A stretch of 64,000 nucleotides of DNA from a virus, in the IMG/VR virus record IMGVR_UViG_3300032242_000965, positions 24,101 to 88,100 of that record. One strand, 5' to 3'. Position 1 is the stretch's first letter, and each line of letters starts with the position of its first letter. Shown here one piece after another: positions 63,401 through 64,000 of this stretch. The notes beneath the pieces were generated by a model. That model did not search any database. It saw nothing but the letters and a program-made list of their open reading frames with translations, and had not been told where the DNA came from. Both the position numbers and the translations under genes were made by a program.

Positions 63401-63868
63401 AGTTGCTTCTTGTAATACGCTTGTAGTTGTAATGTCAACACTTTCAGGACCTTCTGGAATCCAATAGTATTGACCAAAGTTGATTAGTTTATCTAAGTCA
63501 ACAAAACTATCCCAACTATAGAATTCATTTTTAAATAAACTATTATGATTAGGTGTTAATCCGCTTTCTAATTTAATAGCGTCAATGATTCCCGGATATG
63601 TAATAGCATCGGTTACTTTGCCTGTTACAGGATCAGTAAACACTACAGTAGGTTCTAATTGATAGTTTCTTTTATCAACTGTTGGTTCTTCTACATACTG
63701 ATCGGTTGTTTTTACACCATAACCAAACTTACTGCCAATATAACCTTGTACTTTTCTAAAGTCTGGTGGTTGAACTAATTGGTCTAATGTCGCAGATAAA
63801 AACTGGTCGTTAGTGTTTGTTTGAAATATTTCTGGTAAGAAATCAATGGTTCTTATTCTTGTTGCCAT
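45404..63868 (-). CDS. Giant tail/virion protein of 6154 residues
   Basis: One uninterrupted frame of 18.5 kb, among the longest phage genes I know of. The N-terminus (MATRIRTIDFLPEIFQTNTN; NSLFKNEFYSWDSFVDLDKL; INFGQYYWIPEGP) looks like a fixed attachment region. FG-GAP-like strands recur between about residues 2250 and 3370 (FGASIAVNYDASKIFIGSPT, FGTSIATNNTGSEVIVGA, FGYRVAFNEQNSFVVTAP). A ~60-residue module ending ITLDSN-Y occurs three times near 2450, 2720 and 2920. Between about 5330 and 5470 are Ycf48/BNR-like blades (SIDGVTWTLQDY, STDGITWSNKTN). SGLTRGxx occurs twice. No protease, lysozyme or membrane motif was seen. Probably a fibre or tail-surface scaffold made of beta-propellers. Confidence 0.8.
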   Translation of the reverse strand: MATRIRTIDFLPEIFQTNTNDQFLSATLDQLVQPPDFRKVQGYIGSKFGYGVKTTDQYVEEPTVDKRNYQLEPTVVFTDPVTGKVTDAITYPGIIDAIKLESGLTPNHNSLFKNEFYSWDSFVDLDKLINFGQYYWIPEGPESVDITTTSVLQEATIKVISNVNSYQFEVNGSLLPTENPTLTLVRGGTYTFQVDEKSKFYIQSLPGMDGVDPNRKNFSTREINGIEFNGVSSGTFTYNVPTSNAEDDNNYPGRVPIDLVTTLSFDNVHGRRLYDIKNIDGVINVADKTLLFYGTNPNERAIISDFFDSDNFDTVNFENFIREPITSTIFKITLVGDQFDPVIKLVPLMPIADNTTIVIAAGTEYIDRKFVKNSYGEISLIPSNTSAISTLYYQDEGNSLKFGKIKLIDDTVSAVIDVLDIIGQKAYTSPNGIKFSNGLRVKFVGRVFPTKYLHDTYYVEGVGTSIQLIPSSELIVPELYSQEFSAPFDDPASGFDQVGFGDVINLPYTPDYITISRNSIDRNGWTRGNRWFHVDVLKTISENNLLSPIVNKALTTGTNRASRPIIEFYPNLKLIYHGTFGKTPVDYIDTVNTDALNTIAGIDPNIYLPDGENSSLFDGCRIIFAKDRNPEVVNKIFVANIATVNGSRVITLTKASDGDVTSGDQVIIVNGVTNKGYNYYYDSVDGWVNSQTKTTVNQAPLFDLFDSNGISLGDGNYYPGTDFKGCTLFQYSVGSGVKDTVLGIPIQYSGVGNLNDINFESTLNSQSFNYVSNGQSINEPVNYGYVYQYTNKTNYVRKLGWETAVDTSFQYQVFDYTYTNINTTNTFTLDVPLRDSTSTAWPVSVVYVNNTRIDAYTTTVTNTQTVVVITQTLAAGDLITILAYSDVVSNIGYYQVPSNLQQNPFNYQVTTINAGDIRGHYKSICNNIPGLTGQSFGANNYRDLGNPVPYGTRIIQNSATMVTAAAFIRRQEANFFNGVNYNATEYVKFKSLLINTVNSQDYTPYDSASDILDDALDIITSAKSQSSPFFWSDMLPSKTPAISNTYTFAVGVTNTVYPLSKVYDFNNANYESVLVYSSRLVNGIMQNNLMLKGVDYFVNPDAPYLVLSAKLNDGDTVTVKEYSQTYGSFVPSTPSKVGLYPVSIPEIILDETYLKPTYFIKGHDGSLTKMYDTFDDYGNIIDFRDKVLFEFECRIYNNIKVNAKTPIVYADIFPGQFRTTDYSYDQIMQLYKTSYLNWVGLNRIDTASQYYDSTNEYTWNYSKAKNKLDNTTLKQGYWRGIYLWFYDTATPHATPWEMLGLPVKPTWWDERYGLGPYTSENLLLWTDLSNGYIYNNGESYIDKNYIRPDLLSILPVNSRGELLSPFESVIRNYNKTTFNNDWVIGDVGPAEYSYRKSSTWPFDLMRIFALAKPAQFFTLGLDLDVYKYNYEFNQYLVYNRFRTTGRQQLQLYGNDANSAAHSYMNWIIDYLNQYGLPGTQQVANTITYVDVRLSYRVSGYTDKNKVNFYIEKGSPNSTNSSLIVPDDSYTILQYTNEPNDTIVYSSVIVQKTTNGYKVYGNSQNKTYFISSIPTNTTKQKLITVLNLKVNIYSEYSTQVQYTSYGTEYKNITDLANLLASYGNYLTTQGVIFDDVENNTVLDWNQMIAEVLYWVQTGWEVGSVINLNPCSNKFHIEKPIGIIQPFTLTQNNFVLNQNLIPVNLNDLAIYRKDTTFKMKILTNGDTISYLRADTSIAEHIVIFDNETVFNDVLYNLITGLRQQRLYLKGSKTNQWDGTLYAPGFIQNQNNVVDWKENTKYTKGTIVIYKRKYWMANKTVIVPTNTFDFNDWSLTSYDKIDTGILANPNTRASESEYYYDTRRSNIQNDGDLLGFSLIGYRPRSYLADADLDDISQVNIYKNMIAEKGTLDIINSFQGATIQNNDLAYTINENWAIKNSEYGGVLNHNFVEFTLDENLLTGNPAIVSLINGNNVDIAEQQVPLYNIKNYGRTINTTSVLPTIGDNSITSLPSAGYANLDDITLYSYTVERISNLVTNLIYKNDYIWIADKQGDWNVYTPIGLDLMMTSLVNNLNNTCTINFATPHGLSQYDTIAVINKDTNTNTIINGFYTVEQISNNKSIIITLALASNITTVMFDNPVLIYRFQPMRVSSPTKINTLPLLNFEYTTAKVWVDQTATNNWAVYQKNINYYDVNFEIPNINNGKLGSAVAYLPQLGYYISDPNYIDPDLGPVGRVYKYIRSGIGTIRIDTITKDVGFGTTMARSSEFMIVSQPSDTVSKLYVYRIVSLQEVAALVEEQVLTVNGTYAGTSMAFSGDSNYLFVGAPKVNSVLYFHRQVDYTLLPVLGNKQDTPLISQLAAPTNPLDKFFVVDGNAKNSIPQGKRITFLQYKQYNTSVILGFGFEGKKINLRIGVTQYSPTIVTNSTDVISDMKNYSTITIGSHTFNITNITGTTTKSITLDSNYPDPTGTINATIQWTYDGAHNVPAEDLDTTNPELSLRTFGTTRRNYYFSISGELTPGTHIAIDPTNDNTDYLVTLTNYVYDLNTNVTKFYVNDYCNPLSYDLLFKTLDTYYTYLTTHLEFKPYFPVNTPAWTYTNLLPDYVTVITSEYIDTIIDTLIGDGTTTTFDLTSTDPTGVVRNKIDIAIPNSNYGHLAKNYSNIQVSAPITILISATNDSNIVTTINIAVTTSMIGGKIVIYNDNTYKYDTFIIADIDASNPTKIITLDSNFKGNTTTSPINAKIIWSNIFNYQLVKDKIILDVAPAKDSEIIVTTTIDKTVIHTVERIGYSLSINQLAGIRNDFIDNKNINHGSSYLQEIDLNNGDVIASNNIFIATVNNQFNFMGPINMSSFDTYYLGKNPGDLKNPREVLVSVTNGSSAVTLDATFSLSIISDMKGGTITIYNTNTEDYDTFTIANITGTTTKTITLDSNYNGPTSSDPVMASIAWKTVLYQSNDNFGASIAVNYDASKIFIGSPTYHVRLVDNETIPPSPNVGIVWAFDRLIETFKLDYNPDILVIALPWPLDNFLMDHTRISLNGKPLSKTFYNVRYAGQIPEIFFSKVLGIKAGDVITVSSPSLVLMQSLTSYDNIDGVIANQQFGTSIATNNTGSEVIVGAIYDQTKPGQNGAVYRFTNEAKRYGFATAEIVANLQPITIGGQSVSKTILFINGYSVFLDFTNGLDAYGIANAINLTKVPNIFAYVTEDDRLVIRLLSVELGADNNKLNITAFNGNYFYLMGIAPYTKTQIIREPHVQNNSQFGYRVAFNEQNSFVVTAPKADRYAGTFFDMISSEMHYNTVFDLNLTTFEDVFYNAGAAYMYDYIKPYNESLLNSGEYIYSQPVNDSISVYGALPLYGNSLSFNDNIIVIGSPNFVADQVGGRVTVYENAYGSPNWSIYRNSTNVVDIDKIQKVQLYNNITDENLVSLDYIDPLRGKLLGAVRENLDFIGISDPAGYNHRTTVSSTMIWSIKQVGKTWFNTSTTRFLNYHQDDLAYNAKYWGQIFPGSDVTVYTWIESDVTPVNYTGPGTPYDLQKYTSTYAVNSNNSLVQNYYYWVRNTNAVHNSDKTLTDSILERYITRPQNSGISYMAPLRSDTYALYNVRDYINGLHTNMHLGFGSGSNEAVIQNQFKLIQNNNPSDFLPGLPNYSLGHDSPEGLYNRLLESFAGVDLIGSSVPNYTLPAYMQTGIGVRPRQSMFIDRFNALKNYLGYANKVLAQYPINEFSNLTYLAMSGDYFDTSSYWSNIYWWATGYNDTTKTKIEVGMYADLYKLTATEGLIVGVAKNGQGKREVYIYTSGAWTRIGLQNGTIQFSSKLWDYQTNKIGFGDNFFDTDSFDTFPALETYYIIRALNEQIFTGPLLEHRNKSLILMFEYIQSENVSGNNYLPWLNKTSFADVTYTVRDLQQEVNYHVDNTTLLSGYINEVKPYHTVIKDFDLRYTHTDNVYSNTTDFDINPIYNSKTGKFISPQLSFINPNNTKNEYAIGDSIWTNSNYTDWHSNYGLSLKDIPNFEIGILKIYMTPTSNTLLIDNARGMPDAGTLYIDSEIIGYNTVNRDTGLVSGLTRGINNSYVSDHYPGIVITMDLPGVVVLETGRGYIDPPKITAHIDTTIYPSPTREAVLEPVMSDGKVISINIIDPGENYPVTPEIRFTSSYDVKFAQSNLNFINDTIIVPSTYLQTGDLIKSSCVNGKGSIVDGYYYVYVIAQIEDIELLSITLHKTLNASLIGHDRIKLHAGTITEVFTGNEYIFSVTGRAIAITSNLNVRGISNTLRFDRTSYVSKIVPWEPNKFWGSKYNQFGISAVSSDVTISETVDVAYHGRPYTDITGSTTPVAVTGSGYTGTTSSSSIHLETTLQTWAVNTVGSYQVGMLVKISYTSNTNINLQGIITIIDGSNITVNVNVINGSGTYSNWIFSRAVGTGAKLTVTNVLLGGSYNAKLTDGGQNYKVFDTITVPGATLSGITGTNNCFIVVDSVSTSYGPLNQDTTSGVGTGAGFNVTVSTTSQDFIGKVLILTKGSNVVTGASACEFKCFIDGTDLYVIELTSGTIEIGAYVTSTAASGVTPYIITDYINVPGTKSGVSYISKCTISVSQTITDTSIKHTCEGTNFTEVLPEFVIRIQDKFNTDGSPILHLHTLATVGTVSSNVLMTLASDYTGDDGIYFAKYAVSKYTATINIGNPGTNYVTGDTVMISGDRLGGSTTTNDLTINIVEAYLGKVTRASAVTNTLHPAPTTGSIQNITVEGVALDSNFASLQGAVLPIKSETISGPTVDHGVTYDSSNNVIVRLDYTPSRLHPGQIQGAKTYFYHNSDPTSVSNPNGNGGLIEIHKPRFNPYDVTQTYFVKIIDGGTQHYVGEVINVSGSALGGLAGVNDVQITVETISNPASGGAHIVGGISSVSVIGVSPKVFDIYYIQPINETQVQVFHDPGMKKPVTYDEFNYKHNNNLVDNTSINLITGEDATLLDYNSDTANISDFAYIPEPFMLGLSYKYDTSSIVSYADRVWRCIESNNDTVFDSTKWILLQSDDRSINALDRIVAYYQPAINMPAKDLPQLVSGISYPGTVYYGNSFSPEDIIPIDVALKGQELYPRTLSIKGIITNNNQVLITGSLLLTHGSKNVVGNGTLFDKELAHGTKLSINGFGYIVDVVTDDSHITLTSNYNESTKIASAYKFQYIAIGESADKSILMTSIDGVTWHNHILAEHSLNVTSIIYGKDKYLVSTLTAHNPVLLSYNGIDWLGQGQSTLLDQVGFDDDAFDSSAESYPADNVNKIIQGSDGYYYGVGSFITRSAEGIVWNKQYTFGTKTRNIIYNISEISTKAFKGYIAVGGGNRILSGIGTAAPEVTTCSIVITSIDGVTWTLQDYITIETINTVVSNDNIIVIAGNNGTVWYSVNGHNWVQTSSGVTRNLTAGAYVNSRFVLVGEYGTIITSTDGITWSNKTNNSLTVDTLNDITHDGTWYYIVGDNATIIRSSDTNTWSSISMLTPAEPDSVITGNDFLYGYGPEELIPGVITETLSIKVMTGPGSNWDSTPVIPQQAYFQHTSFGMKSVTSTTGTVSFDGLLRNPAQVSVFIIDSTTKLGNRIYTGYTINWITKVVTYYGLDPLNPSSLPANKLLMIEVYEVGNGKQLARGNSQHIPFRTNSTTNHSEIYLNLYYQPLVNPPVVYHNGVKLAFRTDYNCTFIEDTNLSKLTFNTLYNQDTDYITWTILDTGISNFRPANTYGELSYSIPETQTFTNSTSNNIVLTNNIGKLNIANAIVEKNGLRLVPKLGMQNNDYYIDSGTGELRLTTSPITSDTIAVTTFNETDRLFIQTRKVVATANQNVFAIPQPFSNPVNGVDMDPILYTDVNKAWVTINGSRIGSDKLSYDNSNNLTIDATINLNDVVLITVTLDGDTPNSSMFNIDIDKYGKSTVYLTNIGDGTWLTKDFNSNDTSIQVYDVSKLLDTVTQTTIVDMDTAGTIFAYVECNINSVMKTVVYNQTSSSNVDSSKYVLEIIHGRPALVFVDNSQASLSQNLLVTLTVGNILELNGEKIRFTQVEPIIKVTDIMIGTTYTIETIGNTDFTLIGAPSNTLGIKFVAMHIGTGTGTVRITNTLSGLTRGLMGTGVIQLNSKYTEIYGLTPSRVLDPMYYGKVWNTINYSSNFGDPLQISTSPAARFLQYGHY

Positions 63869-63881
63869 TATCTGTGCCTGT

Positions 63882-64000
63882 TAAACTGAACTTGCGTTTG
63901 CACTACTTTGTAGTTGTGCAGGGGTTAATGCTGAAATTATTACTATATCTGTAGCCTGAGCGCAACTTACAAATATTTCATATGGTGCTGAACGAATTTC
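63882..64000 (-). CDS. C-terminal end of a further phage gene, N-terminus beyond the right edge
   Basis: The minus strand is open from the right edge to a TAA at 63882-63884, 13 bases before the giant gene's ATG. The visible ~39 residues (PYEIFVSCAQATDIVIISAL, ending in Ser/Ala/Asn) give no family. The closeness suggests that it lies in the same operon as the giant gene. Confidence 0.6.

Overview
The window is an AT-rich segment of a large tailed-phage genome (Caudoviricetes) with T4-like gene regulation and a Gram-negative host. A TerL-type packaging ATPase/nuclease, many tail-fibre-like proteins, a spanin pair, an 18.5 kb structural gene and a T4-type late promoter octamer ([G/C/T]ATAAATA) show that it is viral. 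Two lipoproteins, spanins and an outer-membrane barrel point to a Gram-negative host. A tmRNA gene with an ANDSQFALAA tag, in a permuted (two-piece) layout, hints at a betaproteobacterium or relative; the host assignment is inference. Every recognised gene but one lies on the minus strand, so transcription runs from high to low coordinates. The single plus-strand gene is an exported nuclease. Genes are tightly packed, with many ATGA/TAATG overlaps.

Layout from the left edge: an unfinished unknown gene; terminase; a block of fibre and structural genes with two related microproteins (2.2-12.5 kb); the plus-strand nuclease with its own terminator; a lysis/membrane block with holin-like proteins, DUF4337-type protein, lipoprotein and spanins (13.5-15.9 kb); thyA and small conserved phage genes (16-19.4 kb); an early-type module of a VWA/metallopeptidase protein, a MoxR-family AAA+ ATPase and a zincin, driven by three near-perfect sigma70 promoters (19.4-22.9 kb).

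The 23-30 kb part is rich in auxiliary metabolic genes: a glutamine-amidotransferase-like protein, an Agt-like glycosyltransferase and a PlcP-like metallophosphoesterase in one overlapping operon (a lipid-remodelling pair), rubredoxin plus rubrerythrin, a radical SAM enzyme, an outer-membrane barrel and a fatty-acid desaturase. The permuted tmRNA gene (29.9-30.3 kb) follows, then a DNA methyltransferase.

From 31.9 to 42.2 kb is a surface/glycan cluster: fibre-assembly-like protein, glycine-rich adhesin, a 65-residue-repeat protein fused to a glycosyltransferase-like domain, carbamoyltransferase, SGNH hydrolase-like protein, twitch-type radical SAM enzyme and three more glycosyltransferase-like proteins. 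The rest is tail structure, dominated by a 6154-residue protein (45.4-63.9 kb). No DNA polymerase, capsid, portal, endolysin, tRNA, integrase, IS element or CRISPR array was recognised. The only gene-free stretch over 300 bases is the tmRNA locus.

The genes appear to fall into an early sigma70 class (AAA+/VWA module) and a late class behind the octamer. At seven late promoters the octamer ends only 4-5 bases before the start codon, which would predict leaderless late mRNAs.
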